Source of the DNA: DASPWV01 sp046727855
GTDB lineage: Bacteria; Acidobacteriota; Vicinamibacteria; Vicinamibacterales; UBA2999
DNA: 18,378 nt
Assembly (NCBI GenBank): GCA_046727855.1
Contig: JBKPDL010000090.1
Location: 1 to 18,378, forward strand
Reading direction: 5' to 3'
This document shows positions 1-7,375 of this stretch, one piece after another. The first letter of the stretch is position 1, and each line of letters begins with the position of its first letter. The notes under the pieces were generated by a model. That model was given only the letters and a program-made list of their open reading frames with translations, made no database searches and had not been told where the DNA came from. Both the position numbers and the translations under genes were made by a program.

Positions 1-26
1 CAGCGTCAGATGTGTATAAGAGACAG
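1..26 (+). other. Residual Nextera/Tn5 sequencing adapter
   Basis: Bases 8-26 are identical to the 19-base Tn5 mosaic end used in Nextera libraries, and bases 1-7 match the adjoining read-1 adapter tail. This is library-preparation sequence left on a contig end, not genomic DNA. Genomic sequence appears to begin at about base 27, immediately next to the fabG stop codon. Confidence 0.95.
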
Positions 27-27
27 C

Positions 28-768
28 TCACATGTACATCCCGCCGTTTACACCCAAAACCTGCCCAGTAATATACGATGCTTCATCCGAGGCCAAAAAG
101 CACACCGCCGACGCAACTTCCTCAGCCGAGCCGGTTCGGCCAAGCGGAATCTGTGACGACCAGTCCTTTTCTGCGTCCGCGCTGATCGTTTTCGTCATGT
201 CAGTCTCGATCAATCCCGGCGCGACGACATTCACAGTGATATTGCGCGACGCCACCTCACGCGCGAGCGATTTGCAGAACCCGATCAAGCCGGCCTTCGA
301 GGCGGCGTAATTTGCCTGTCCGGCGTTGCCGGTTTGACCCACCACCGAGCTGATCGCCACGATGCGACCGCTGCGCTGTTTGATCATCGGCTTGAGCACC
401 ACCTGGCACAGCGTGAACGCCGCTGTCAGATTCGTCGCGATCACCTCGTCCCAGTCAGGACGCTTCATACGCAGCATCAACTGATCGCGTGCGATGCCGG
501 CATTGCTCACGAGCACGTCGATGCGTCCGTGCCGTTGCATCACGCCTGTAACCAGCGCCTCGAGCGACGCGGTGTCGGTCATATCGGCTGTCGCAATTTC
601 CGCTTTGCCGCCCGCCGCGGTGATTGCGGCCACTGTGTCTTTGGCATTGTCGCCGCGCGCCGCCGCAACGACCGTGGCGCCTTCCGCGGCCAGCCGCGTC
701 GCAATCGCACGTCCAATACCGCGCGACGCGCCAGTAACGATCGCAACCCTGTCGTTGAATCTCATCAT
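28..768 (-). CDS. fabG: 3-oxoacyl-[acyl-carrier-protein] reductase
   Basis: This is the NADPH-dependent ketoreductase of type II fatty acid synthesis, which reduces 3-oxoacyl-ACP to 3-hydroxyacyl-ACP in the cytoplasm. The 246-residue protein is a classical short-chain dehydrogenase. It has the nucleotide-binding TGASRGIG (residues 12-19), NAG at 89-91, and catalytic Asn113, Ser141, Tyr154 and Lys158 within SSVVG and YAASK. The C-terminus, NGGMYM, is the usual FabG ending, so the gene looks complete even though its stop lies two bases from the adapter. The ATG overlaps the fabD stop as ATGA (765-768); a second ATG follows directly. It is the last visible gene of the plsX-fab cluster. acpP would be expected next but lies beyond the contig end. 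Confidence 0.96.
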   Translation of the reverse strand: MMRFNDRVAIVTGASRGIGRAIATRLAAEGATVVAAARGDNAKDTVAAITAAGGKAEIATADMTDTASLEALVTGVMQRHGRIDVLVSNAGIARDQLMLRMKRPDWDEVIATNLTAAFTLCQVVLKPMIKQRSGRIVAISSVVGQTGNAGQANYAASKAGLIGFCKSLAREVASRNITVNVVAPGLIETDMTKTISADAEKDWSSQIPLGRTGSAEEVASAVCFLASDEASYITGQVLGVNGGMYM

Positions 769-1688
769 GAAAGCGCTTCGACTGCCCCTAAATCATCCGG
801 TTCGGCGACGTTGAGCACAGTCGCATCGCCGGCCGTTTTCTTCGCCAAGCCGGCCAACACTTTTCCGGGGCCAACTTCGACAAACGCCTTCGCGCCTTCG
901 GCAACGAGCCGCCGCATGACGTCGTCCCATCGTACCGGGGCGGAGATCTGACGGATCAACGCGTCCACCGCGGATGCAGCGTCGCGTTTGGGTTCGGCAT
1001 CGACGTTGGCGACCACCGGAACGCGAGGATCGTGCACCGACAAACTGCGCAGCTCTGGCGTGAGACGGTCCTGCGCCGATTTCATCAACGCACAGTGGAA
1101 GGGCGCGCTCACCTGCAGCGGAATTGCGCGCCTGGCGCCGAGCGCCGTGGCGCGCTCGACCGCACGCGCCACGGCGGCAGCCGTGCCGGCGATGACAACC
1201 TGACCTGGTGCGTTGAGATTCGCGGCACTCACGACGTCGCCAGCGGCAGCTTCGCGGCAGGCCTGATGCACCAGTTCAGCCTCGAGGCCGAGAATTGCGG
1301 CCATCGCGCCGCTACCGACCGACACCGCTTCCTGCATGTAACGCCCTCGATTACGCACAATGCGCACGGCATCGCTAAATGCGATCGTGCCCGCCGCGAC
1401 ATGCGCCGAGTACTCGCCCAAGCTGTGACCGGCGACCATCGCCGGACGACAGCCGCGCGATTCGAGCACGCGCAATGCCGCGATGCTCGCGGTGAGGATA
1501 GCCGGTTGGGTGTTCTCCGTGAGGGTGAGCCGATCGGCGGGACCGTTGAAGATCAGGTCGCTGAGTGGCTCGCCAAGGGCGCGATCTGCCTCGTCGAACA
1601 CCGCACGCGATTCGGCAAATTGCTCGGCAAAGGCTTTACCCATGCCGACGGTTTGCGAACCCTGACCAGGAAACAAAAATGCGATCAA
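765..1688 (-). CDS. fabD: Malonyl-CoA:ACP transacylase
   Basis: FabD moves malonyl groups from CoA to acyl carrier protein, supplying the extender unit for fatty acid synthesis. The 307-residue product has the N-terminal FPGQGSQ motif (residues 6-12), the nucleophile elbow GHSLG with Ser89, and the catalytic His198 in SAPFHCALM. Length is normal for the family. The start is a TTG at 1686-1688 that overlaps the plsX stop (TTGA). No other start fits the conserved N-terminus, so expression probably depends on translational coupling to plsX. It lies between plsX and fabG, with four-base overlaps on both sides. Confidence 0.96.
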   Translation of the reverse strand: MIAFLFPGQGSQTVGMGKAFAEQFAESRAVFDEADRALGEPLSDLIFNGPADRLTLTENTQPAILTASIAALRVLESRGCRPAMVAGHSLGEYSAHVAAGTIAFSDAVRIVRNRGRYMQEAVSVGSGAMAAILGLEAELVHQACREAAAGDVVSAANLNAPGQVVIAGTAAAVARAVERATALGARRAIPLQVSAPFHCALMKSAQDRLTPELRSLSVHDPRVPVVANVDAEPKRDAASAVDALIRQISAPVRWDDVMRRLVAEGAKAFVEVGPGKVLAGLAKKTAGDATVLNVAEPDDLGAVEALS

Positions 1689-2692
1689 TCTTTAGCCACC
1701 GCCGCAGATGCGATCTCCTGCTCGACACGGCTCAACATGTTGCTGCTGACAAATCGCGCCGCCATCGTGACGGCGTTTCGCACCGCCTTCGCCGATGAGC
1801 GGCCATGACCGACGATGCACAGGCCGGCCACTCCCATGAGCGGCGCGCCACCGTATTCCGAGTAGTCCACGCGCCGACGGAAGCGCCGGAATGCGCGGCG
1901 AGACAGCAGATAACCGACCTGACTTGAAAACGTGCTCTGCAGTTCCTGCCCGAGCAGGTCTTCGACCATCTCGACGAGTCCTTCACTCAGCTTCAACGCC
2001 ACGTTGCCGGTGAAGCCGTCGCAAACAACCACGTCGGCAGCGCCGGAAAAGATCTCGCGCGATTCGATGTTGCCGATGAAGTTCAACGACGAACCCTTCA
2101 GGAGTCGGTGCGTGTCGCGCGTCAGCTCGTTTCCTTTCGTCTCTTCTTCGCCGATCGACAACAAGCCAACACGCGGGCGATCCACGCCCAGCCAGGTGCG
2201 GGCGTACACACTGCCCATGACTCCAAACTGCAACAGATGCGCGGGCTTGCATTCCACGGTGGCGCCGGCGTCGATGAGCACGGCAGACCCTCCACGCGTG
2301 GGCACCGTCGGCGCCAGTGCTGGACGATCTACCCCCGCGAGCATTCCAAACGCCGCGTGCGCCGCAACGACCGCCGCGCCGGTATGGCCGGCGGTGACGA
2401 GCGCCGCGGCATGGCCGCCGGCGACATGTTCGGCCGCGACCCGCACCGACGCGCGCGGCTTACGTCGCAGCGCGAGGGCCGGCGATTCCGCCATCTCGAT
2501 CACGTCCGGCGCGTCCACGATACGAATGTCGAGTGTCTCGGAGTCCGGATGCCGAGCGAGCTCCGCACGAACGGCCTCGGATCGCCCAACCAGATCGACG
2601 CCGATCCCCTGATGCCGCGCCGCCGCGAGCGCACCATCCACAATGCGAGCCGGCGCATAATCGCCGCCCATCGCATCGACTGCAATTCGCAT
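1685..2692 (-). CDS. plsX: Phosphate acyltransferase PlsX
   Basis: PlsX converts acyl-ACP to acyl-phosphate, the donor used by PlsY to begin phospholipid synthesis. The protein has 335 residues, close to the family norm. It opens with the characteristic MRIAVDAMGGDYAP and contains further family blocks such as LLSIGEEETKGNE and the VVCDGFTGNV segment. The ATG at 2690-2692 fits this N-terminus, but I see no good Shine-Dalgarno: the bases just upstream belong to a repeat tract. It follows rpmF after 160 bases of repeat-rich spacer and overlaps fabD. In many bacteria fabH sits between plsX and fabD; here it is absent. Confidence 0.95.
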   Translation of the reverse strand: MRIAVDAMGGDYAPARIVDGALAAARHQGIGVDLVGRSEAVRAELARHPDSETLDIRIVDAPDVIEMAESPALALRRKPRASVRVAAEHVAGGHAAALVTAGHTGAAVVAAHAAFGMLAGVDRPALAPTVPTRGGSAVLIDAGATVECKPAHLLQFGVMGSVYARTWLGVDRPRVGLLSIGEEETKGNELTRDTHRLLKGSSLNFIGNIESREIFSGAADVVVCDGFTGNVALKLSEGLVEMVEDLLGQELQSTFSSQVGYLLSRRAFRRFRRRVDYSEYGGAPLMGVAGLCIVGHGRSSAKAVRNAVTMAARFVSSNMLSRVEQEIASAAVAKD

Positions 2693-2852
2693 GTCAGTGT
2701 CAGGTGTCAGTTGTTAGGTGTCAGGTATTAGCTGTCGGTACCAGCCGTCAGGCATCAGGTCTCGGATGTCAGGTTCAGGTCGCGTACCTGGAGGTAACTG
2801 CCAGCTCCTGATACTCGATACCTGATACTCCGATACCTGATCCCTGTTTCCG
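2693..2852 (-). repeat. Degenerate TCAGGT/ACCTGA repeat tract in two inverted arms
   Basis: The rpmF-plsX spacer is almost entirely made of degenerate copies of an 8-10 base unit. On the plus strand the left arm (about 2698-2790) carries TCAGGTGTCAG-like units. The right arm (about 2810-2845) carries the complementary CTGATACCTGATAC-like units. The two arms are inverted with respect to each other, so an operon transcript could fold the spacer into a long imperfect stem. No coding sequence is evident. Confidence 0.75.
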
Positions 2853-3035
2853 CTACTCTTCGTCGACTGGGCGGACCTGGCGTTGGCGATAGAAGCCGCA
2901 GTATTTGCAGACGCGATGGGGCGCCTTCGGTTCTCCGCACTGGGGGCATGAGCCGGCGCTCGCCGTGGTGAGCGCATCATGCGTGCGGCGCTTGCGGCCG
3001 CGCGTTTTCGAGTGGCGACGTTTTGGATTAGGCAT
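2853..3035 (-). CDS. rpmF: 50S ribosomal protein L32
   Basis: L32 is a small structural protein of the large ribosomal subunit. The 60-residue product begins MPNPKRRHSKTRGRKRR, the typical basic L32 N-terminus. It carries four cysteines as CPQC (30 and 33) and CKYC (43 and 46), the zinc-binding form of L32. Its ATG lies inside the end of yceD (8-base overlap, 3028-3035), which is the usual yceD-rpmF arrangement. A repeat-rich spacer separates it from plsX downstream. Confidence 0.95.
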   Translation of the reverse strand: MPNPKRRHSKTRGRKRRTHDALTTASAGSCPQCGEPKAPHRVCKYCGFYRQRQVRPVDEE

Positions 3036-3558
3036 TGTCGTTGTTCCGGTTGATGAGCGCTTTCAGACCGGCGAGCCTCGGATCCTTCCAGCGGACCTGG
3101 CAGTCGCAGCTCGCGACGTTCAGGTTGGTTCCGCAGTTTGGGCACAGACCCTTGCAGCCGGCCTCGCACAACGGCTTCATGGGCAGCGTCAGATAGAATT
3201 GTTCCTCGATCAGCTGCCCGAGATCGATCACGTCGTCCCGATAGAACGCTGCCGACAAATCGTCTTCTTCCACTTCGCGCTCTTCGCCGGTGTTTTCGGA
3301 CTGCGGCAGATAGCGGAGGTCGACTGACGCGCTGATCGGCAGCGGAAACGGTTCGAGACAACGGCTGCACGTCAGCTCCAGCACGCCCGACAGCGAACCC
3401 ACGAGGCGAAACCGCTCGTGATCCTTGTCGATTCTGAGCCGCAATTCGACCGGCGCGACGACGCGAAACTGGTTGCTGCGCCCTTCGAATGCCGACGGTT
3501 CGTATCGCCGCTCCAGCGTGGTTTCCGGCCGGCGGATTTGCGTGAGGTCCAGGAGCAT
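3028..3558 (-). CDS. yceD: YceD/DUF177 family metal-binding protein
   Basis: YceD-family proteins are encoded upstream of rpmF across bacteria, and some have been linked to 23S rRNA processing; the biochemical role is not firmly set. The 176-residue protein has CSRC (Cys64, Cys67) in the conserved LTCSRCLEPF block. An acidic stretch lies at about 91-100. The C-terminal segment is cysteine-rich (Cys131, 135, 139, 142, 151 and 153), resembling a zinc ribbon. It begins with ATG at 3558. A candidate promoter lies about 50 bases upstream, making this the likely first gene of the yceD-rpmF-plsX-fabD-fabG unit. A longer minus-strand open frame over the same area lacks family features and is a shadow. 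Confidence 0.9.
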   Translation of the reverse strand: MLLDLTQIRRPETTLERRYEPSAFEGRSNQFRVVAPVELRLRIDKDHERFRLVGSLSGVLELTCSRCLEPFPLPISASVDLRYLPQSENTGEEREVEEDDLSAAFYRDDVIDLGQLIEEQFYLTLPMKPLCEAGCKGLCPNCGTNLNVASCDCQVRWKDPRLAGLKALINRNNDNA

Positions 3559-3604
3559 GGTGCACTCGTACGTCAGCGATGGTCAGCGGGTGTACGAACC
3601 TCTA

Positions 3605-3610
3605 ATTATA
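3605..3610 (-). promoter_or_regulatory. Candidate -10 element for the yceD-fabG operon
   Basis: Read on the minus strand, this site is a perfect TATAAT preceded by ATGGG. It is the only clear sigma-70-type -10 in the 128-base gap between the dGTPase-like gene and yceD. It would start transcription near 3598, leaving a leader of about 40 bases. No convincing -35 is visible at 16-18 bases upstream, so this is a prediction from one half-site. Confidence 0.45.
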
Positions 3611-3686
3611 CCCATGACCGGCTGGCGGCAGCGCCACGACCCACACGGTGTGCATTAAGAGGCGGACCTTTCGCCTCCCCGCCCCG

Positions 3687-4739
3687 TTACGATTCCGATA
3701 AATTCACCTCTACCCAGGGTTTGGGTATGAACAGGCGCTCGAACAGGCGCACTGCATAGCGGTCGGTCATTCCTGCCAGAAAGTCCTGAGCCGCCACGTC
3801 CAGGCCTTCGGCATCAACCGTTCGGGGATCGAGAAACTCCTCGGGCTGCGCCCGGACCTTTTCCCACAAACCGCCCAGAATGCCTTCGGCTTTTTTGAAC
3901 TCAGCCGTCGCGACATCGTTCTCGTACACCGCGTCGAACAGAAACGTGCGCAGCTCCAGCGTGGCCTCCAGGATCGGCTCGCTCATTCGGATCTCGATGA
4001 GTCCGCCGGTGAGTGTTTCGTGCACGACATCCGACACCATGCGGCCGATGCGCTCAGACGGGGTGCGCCCCAGCGTCTGCACCGCTTCCTTCGGCAGCTG
4101 GTCTTCCCGCAGCAACCCCGCGCGAATGGCATCGTCGGTATCGTGATTGACGTAGGCAATGATGTCGGCCGCGCGCGCGATCTGGCCCTCGATCGTGGAG
4201 GCGCGATGCTCCGGCGGCGCACCGACGGGTAGCCCGCTCTTTCCTTTCGAGTGCCGCGCGATGCCGTCGCGCACCTCCCACGTGAGGTTGAGACCGCGGC
4301 GATCGTTTTCGAGCACATCGACGATACGCAGGCTTTGCTCGTAGTGGTTGAACTCGCCGGGCACGAGCGCGCTCAACACGCGTTCGCCCGCGTGCCCGAA
4401 TGGCGTGTGGCCCAGGTCGTGACCAAGAGCGATGGCCTCCGTCAGTTCCTCGTGCAGACGCAGAACCTTCGCGATGGTGCGCCCGATCTGCGAAACCTCG
4501 AGCGTGTGCGTGAGTCGGGTGCGGTAGTGATCGCCGGTCGGCGAGAAGAAGACCTGCGTTTTGTGTTTGAGCCGGCGGAATGCTTTGGTATGGATGATGC
4601 GATCGCGATCGCGTTGGAACGACGGCCGAATTGGATCCTCGGCCTCGGCGCGAAGACGTCCCTTCGTTTCGGCGCTCCTCGCAGCGGCGGGTGCGAGAAT
4701 CTCGCGCTCCCGCTGTTCGAGCTCTTCGCGGATCGTCAT
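3687..4739 (-). CDS. dgt: dGTPase-like HD-domain dNTP triphosphohydrolase
   Basis: This family hydrolyses deoxynucleoside triphosphates to the deoxynucleoside and tripolyphosphate, limiting dNTP pools. The 350-residue protein has the family signature RDRIIHTKAFRRLKHKTQVF (47-66). The HD metal ligands appear as His78 in RTRLTHTLEV, His107-Asp108 in GHDLGHTPFGHAGE, and a later Asp192 in the AADIIAYVNHD segment. Length fits the shorter 'dGTPase-like' type rather than the about 500-residue E. coli Dgt, so substrate preference cannot be read from sequence. It starts 13 bases after deoB, suggesting co-transcription, with a shared theme of deoxynucleotide salvage and turnover. The start lacks a strong Shine-Dalgarno. 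Confidence 0.92.
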   Translation of the reverse strand: MTIREELEQREREILAPAAARSAETKGRLRAEAEDPIRPSFQRDRDRIIHTKAFRRLKHKTQVFFSPTGDHYRTRLTHTLEVSQIGRTIAKVLRLHEELTEAIALGHDLGHTPFGHAGERVLSALVPGEFNHYEQSLRIVDVLENDRRGLNLTWEVRDGIARHSKGKSGLPVGAPPEHRASTIEGQIARAADIIAYVNHDTDDAIRAGLLREDQLPKEAVQTLGRTPSERIGRMVSDVVHETLTGGLIEIRMSEPILEATLELRTFLFDAVYENDVATAEFKKAEGILGGLWEKVRAQPEEFLDPRTVDAEGLDVAAQDFLAGMTDRYAVRLFERLFIPKPWVEVNLSES

Positions 4740-4752
4740 TGGGCATTCATTC

Positions 4753-5919
4753 TTACATCAACTCGGCGAAAAAACTGGTGCCGTTGGCCAGCGGCGGCAG
4801 GCGGAACACGTCGGCGAGCGTTTGACCGAGATCAGCAAACGACGTGCGCGTGCCGAGATCGACCCCTTTTTTGACGCGCTCGCCTGCCAGCAGGATCGGC
4901 ACGTGCTCGCGCGAGTGATCCGTGCTCGGCGTCGTCGGATCGTTGCCGTGGTCTGCGGTCACGACGAGCAGGTCGTCGCTGCGCAGCTTCGGAATGAGGC
5001 GCGACAGACGCGCGTCGAAGCGCTCGAGATTGGCGGCGTAACCGTGCACGTCGTTGCGGTGTCCATAAAGCGTGTCAAAGTCCACGAGATTGGCGAAAAT
5101 CAAGCCGCGTTCCCGGCGTGCCATCTGTTCTTCGACGCGGTCCATCCCTTGCTCGTCGCTAGCTGTTGGAAGCGACTCGCTGATGCCCTTGCCGGCAAAA
5201 AGATCTTTGATCTTGCCGATCGCCGTCACTCGGATCTGCGACGAGGTGAGGCGATCGAGCAACGTCTCGCCACGCGGCGGCATGGCGTAATCGTGACGGT
5301 TGGCGGTCCGCTTGAAGTGACCGACTGGGCCGTTGAACGGACGCGCGATCACGCGGCCGAGCCCCAACCCGGTGACTGCCATGTCGTAGGCGATTTCGCA
5401 CCAGTCATATAACTGAGCAATCGGCACCACGTCTTCGTGCGCGGCGATCTGAAACACGCTGTCGGCCGAGGTGTACACAATCGGCGACCCGGTTTCGACA
5501 TGCTGCGCGCCGAGCTCGTCGATGATCGCGGTGCCAGACGCAACCACGTTGCCCAGCACGGACCGGCCGATGCGACGCTCGAACTCGGAGATGAGAGCAG
5601 GGGGAAACCCATTAGGAAAGGTCGGAAACGCGCGATCGAGCACGATGCCCATCAGCTCCCAATGACCGGTAACGGAATCTTTGCCGGCGGACCGTTCGGC
5701 CATTCGGCCAAACGCGGCAAGCGGCGATGCCGGCGCCGGCACTTGTGGCAGCGGGACAATGCGGGCGAGACCGAGCGCGGCGAGCGTGGGAATGCGAAGC
5801 GGCACGGCGCGCGCGATGTTGCCGAGCGTGTTGCTGCCCTGATCGCCGTACTCGGCAGCGTCCGGCAGCTCGCCGACACCGACGCTGTCGAGGACAATGA
5901 CAATGGCCCGGGAAAACAT
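4753..5919 (-). CDS. deoB: Phosphopentomutase
   Basis: DeoB interconverts (deoxy)ribose 1-phosphate and 5-phosphate in nucleoside catabolism and salvage. It is a di-manganese enzyme of the alkaline phosphatase superfamily. The ATG at 5917-5919 gives a 388-residue protein beginning MFSRAIVIVLDSVGVGELPD, matching the family N-terminus and length. The open frame continues upstream to 6057, but that extension overlaps hfq and has no family resemblance. Visible features are the metal ligand Asp11, the phosphorylated Thr84 in DSVTGHWE, and ADHGND and TDHSREHVP near the C-terminus, which supply the remaining metal ligands. It lies between hfq and the dGTPase-like gene. Confidence 0.95.
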   Translation of the reverse strand: MFSRAIVIVLDSVGVGELPDAAEYGDQGSNTLGNIARAVPLRIPTLAALGLARIVPLPQVPAPASPLAAFGRMAERSAGKDSVTGHWELMGIVLDRAFPTFPNGFPPALISEFERRIGRSVLGNVVASGTAIIDELGAQHVETGSPIVYTSADSVFQIAAHEDVVPIAQLYDWCEIAYDMAVTGLGLGRVIARPFNGPVGHFKRTANRHDYAMPPRGETLLDRLTSSQIRVTAIGKIKDLFAGKGISESLPTASDEQGMDRVEEQMARRERGLIFANLVDFDTLYGHRNDVHGYAANLERFDARLSRLIPKLRSDDLLVVTADHGNDPTTPSTDHSREHVPILLAGERVKKGVDLGTRTSFADLGQTLADVFRLPPLANGTSFFAELM

Positions 5920-5928
5920 GGGTAGTAC

Positions 5929-5986
5929 GGGTAGCGAGCAGCGAGAAGCGAGAGTGTCACCCTCGCTACGCGCGACGCGGCTACCC
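5929..5986. repeat. Bipartite inverted repeat between hfq and deoB
   Basis: The arms GGGTAGC (5929-5935) and AGCGAG (5947-5952) face CTCGCT (5962-5967) and GCTACCC (5980-5986), with near-equal spacers of 11 and 12 bases. The left part also contains tandem GCGAG units. There is no T-run on either side, so it does not look like an intrinsic terminator. It fills most of the 79-base gap between hfq and deoB. Confidence 0.55.
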
Positions 5987-5998
5987 TTTACCTCGCGA

Positions 5999-6247
5999 TC
6001 ACGGATGATGCGACGAGAAGTAATTCGGTACGCTGCGCGGCGTCCGAATGGTCGCAATCGCGTGCTTGAAGATCAATTGATCCATGCTCGCGTGTTCGAC
6101 AATCAGCGCAAACCGATCGAAGTTCTTGATGCGGGCTTCGAACTCGCGGCCGTCGAGCAGATGAATAGTGACCGGAAGTTTTTCGCGGCGTGCGTAATTG
6201 AGGAAGACATCCTGGATGTTAGGCGCACCAGTCTTGGTTTCAGCCAT
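5999..6247 (-). CDS. hfq: RNA chaperone Hfq
   Basis: Hfq forms a hexameric Sm-like ring that helps small RNAs pair with mRNAs. The 82-residue protein contains the Sm1 region NIQDVFLNYARREKLPVTIH (10-29) followed by LLDGREFEARIKNFDRFALIV. The Sm2 signature is FKHAIATI, whose KH pair is typical of Hfq. The C-terminal tail is short and ends SSHHP, so there is little of the long disordered tail seen in enterobacteria. Its ATG lies inside the end of miaA (8-base overlap). The miaA-hfq order is conserved in many bacteria. A G-rich stretch about 12 bases upstream of the ATG could act as a distant ribosome binding site. Confidence 0.93.
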   Translation of the reverse strand: MAETKTGAPNIQDVFLNYARREKLPVTIHLLDGREFEARIKNFDRFALIVEHASMDQLIFKHAIATIRTPRSVPNYFSSHHP

Positions 6248-7199
6248 GAGCGGCAGGTCCCCCCTGGATCAAAAGGCCCCGTTCAGCCAGCCATCCAACA
6301 ACTCTGGCTTGCACTTCCGGAGATTCGCCGGGGCCGTCAAACCAGATTAGGTTAGGCTCTTTACGGAACCAGATCAACTGGCGGCGGGCGTAGCGGCGGT
6401 TCTCGCGCACGATCAGCGCACGCGTGGCAGCCTCGTCGCGGATTCCGTGCAGATAATCGAGCACCTGGCGGTAGACCAGACCGCCGAACGGCCGAGCCGT
6501 TGCGGGAGTGCCAAGCGCGAGCAATCGCCGCACTTCGTCCACGATGCCGGCTGCAAACTGCGCCTCGACGCGGCGCGCAAGGCGCTCGCCTAATGCCGCG
6601 GGCGGCAACCGCAGTGCGATCGAGGTGACCGCCACCCCGGACGCGAGCGGCGATTTCGTGTCGACGAAGTGATCGGTGAGCGGCTTGCCGGTTTGAAAGT
6701 AGACCTCGAGCGCCCGAACGAGCCGCTTGCGGTCGCGCCGCAGGATGCGTGCCGCGGATGCAGGATCGACGCGCTTCACCATGCGCCAGAGGAATTCGAC
6801 GCCGCGCCGCCCGGCAATCGCGTCGAGCCGCCGGCGCAGCGCTTCGTCCTTGGCGGGACCAGGGAACAACCCGCGTGTCAGCGCGCGGTAGTAGAAGCCT
6901 GTTCCCCCAACAAGAATGGGAACCTTGCCGCGGGTGTGGAGATCGGCGATGACGACCGCGGCGTCGCGCGCGAACTGCGCGGCGGTGTAGTCGTCGGTGG
7001 GATCGGCGATGTCGATGAGATGGTGTGGAATGCCGCGGCGCTCGGTAATGGGCACTTTGTCGGTGCCGATGTCGAACCCGCGGAACACCGCGGTTGAATC
7101 GCAGTTGATGATCTCGCCGTCGACCCGCTCAGCAATCGTGAGCGCGAGTGAGCTCTTGCCGGTTGCTGTTGGGCCGAGGACCGCAAGTACGGGAAGCAC
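6240..7199 (-). CDS. miaA: tRNA dimethylallyltransferase
   Basis: MiaA adds a dimethylallyl group to N6 of A37 in tRNAs that read codons starting with U. The 319-residue protein has the P-loop GPTATGKS (9-16), followed by a DS-x-V-F-RGFDIGTDK block. In most MiaA proteins this reads DSMQVYRGMDIGTAK; here Thr-Ala replaces the usual pair. GGTGFYYRALTRGLFPGP and the tRNA-contacting C-terminal arginine-rich region are present. The start is GTG at 7199. An in-frame stop lies in the upstream repeat and no better start exists. The bases before it are pyrimidine-rich with no Shine-Dalgarno. It overlaps hfq downstream and follows the small membrane protein gene after 41 bases. Confidence 0.95.
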   Translation of the reverse strand: MLPVLAVLGPTATGKSSLALTIAERVDGEIINCDSTAVFRGFDIGTDKVPITERRGIPHHLIDIADPTDDYTAAQFARDAAVVIADLHTRGKVPILVGGTGFYYRALTRGLFPGPAKDEALRRRLDAIAGRRGVEFLWRMVKRVDPASAARILRRDRKRLVRALEVYFQTGKPLTDHFVDTKSPLASGVAVTSIALRLPPAALGERLARRVEAQFAAGIVDEVRRLLALGTPATARPFGGLVYRQVLDYLHGIRDEAATRALIVRENRRYARRQLIWFRKEPNLIWFDGPGESPEVQARVVGWLAERGLLIQGGPAAHG

Positions 7200-7210
7200 A
7201 GGAGGAAGTA

Positions 7211-7240
7211 ACCACAGATTGCGCAGGTTTCACCGATTGG
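7211..7240. repeat. CACAGATT/TTTCACCGATT-type dispersed repeat, copy 1
   Basis: The spacer before miaA contains ACCACAGATT followed by GGTTTCACCGATTGG. The same building blocks, TTTCACCGATT and CACAGATTGG, reappear at 9491-9513. This type of short intergenic repeat is found in many unrelated bacterial genomes. Its end merges with an 8-base inverted repeat (7232-7249) that covers the stop codon of the small upstream gene. Confidence 0.6.
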
Positions 7241-7375
7241 TCAATCGGTAAAGACGCGCCAGAACACGTAGAGCGCGAGCATGCCTATCACGATCAACAT
7301 ACCGAGCTGCTGCGAGCGTGTCGCCTCTCGACGTCGCTCAGGGCGGCCCTGCGGCTCGCGAATGGTCGGGCCCAT
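7241..7375 (-). CDS. Small single-pass membrane protein (44 residues)
   Basis: The ATG at 7373-7375 shares one base with the stop of the TonB-like gene (TGATG), a typical translational-coupling junction. The frame stays open to a TGA at 7241-7243. The product starts MGPTIREPQGRPERRREATR, a hydrophilic, basic N-terminus. It is followed by one hydrophobic helix (about residues 25-40, GMLIVIGMLALYVFWR) and a four-residue tail. The positive-inside rule would put the N-terminus in the cytoplasm. I recognise no family. The spacing, coupling and clear membrane helix support a real gene, possibly a partner or accessory of the TonB-like protein. Confidence 0.6.
   Translation of the reverse strand: MGPTIREPQGRPERRREATRSQQLGMLIVIGMLALYVFWRVFTD

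Noticed and set aside
1..26. End of a natural Tn5-like transposon
   Set aside because: The mosaic end is joined to the synthetic Nextera read-1 tail and sits at the contig edge; a library artefact explains it fully.
334..951. Plus-strand open frames across the window, for example this 205-residue one
   Set aside because: They lie antisense to well-supported genes, carry no recognisable motifs, and have the histidine/arginine-rich composition typical of antisense GC-rich frames.
2714..3565. A 283-residue minus-strand open frame
   Set aside because: It overlaps yceD and rpmF in another frame, is arginine- and alanine-rich like other GC-driven shadows, and shows no domain.
3659..3677. Possible terminator GAGGCG-loop-CGCCTC after the dGTPase-like gene
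   Set aside because: The stem is only six pairs and the minus-strand tail (TTAATG) is not T-rich; it may be chance in GC-rich sequence.
5920..6057. N-terminal extension of DeoB
   Set aside because: The extension overlaps hfq and an inverted repeat and precedes a perfect DeoB N-terminus at 5919.
7232..7249. Inverted repeat ACCGATTG/CAATCGGT as a terminator of the small gene
   Set aside because: Only two bases lie between the arms, no T-run follows, and it overlaps a dispersed repeat; a protein-binding palindrome or chance is equally likely.
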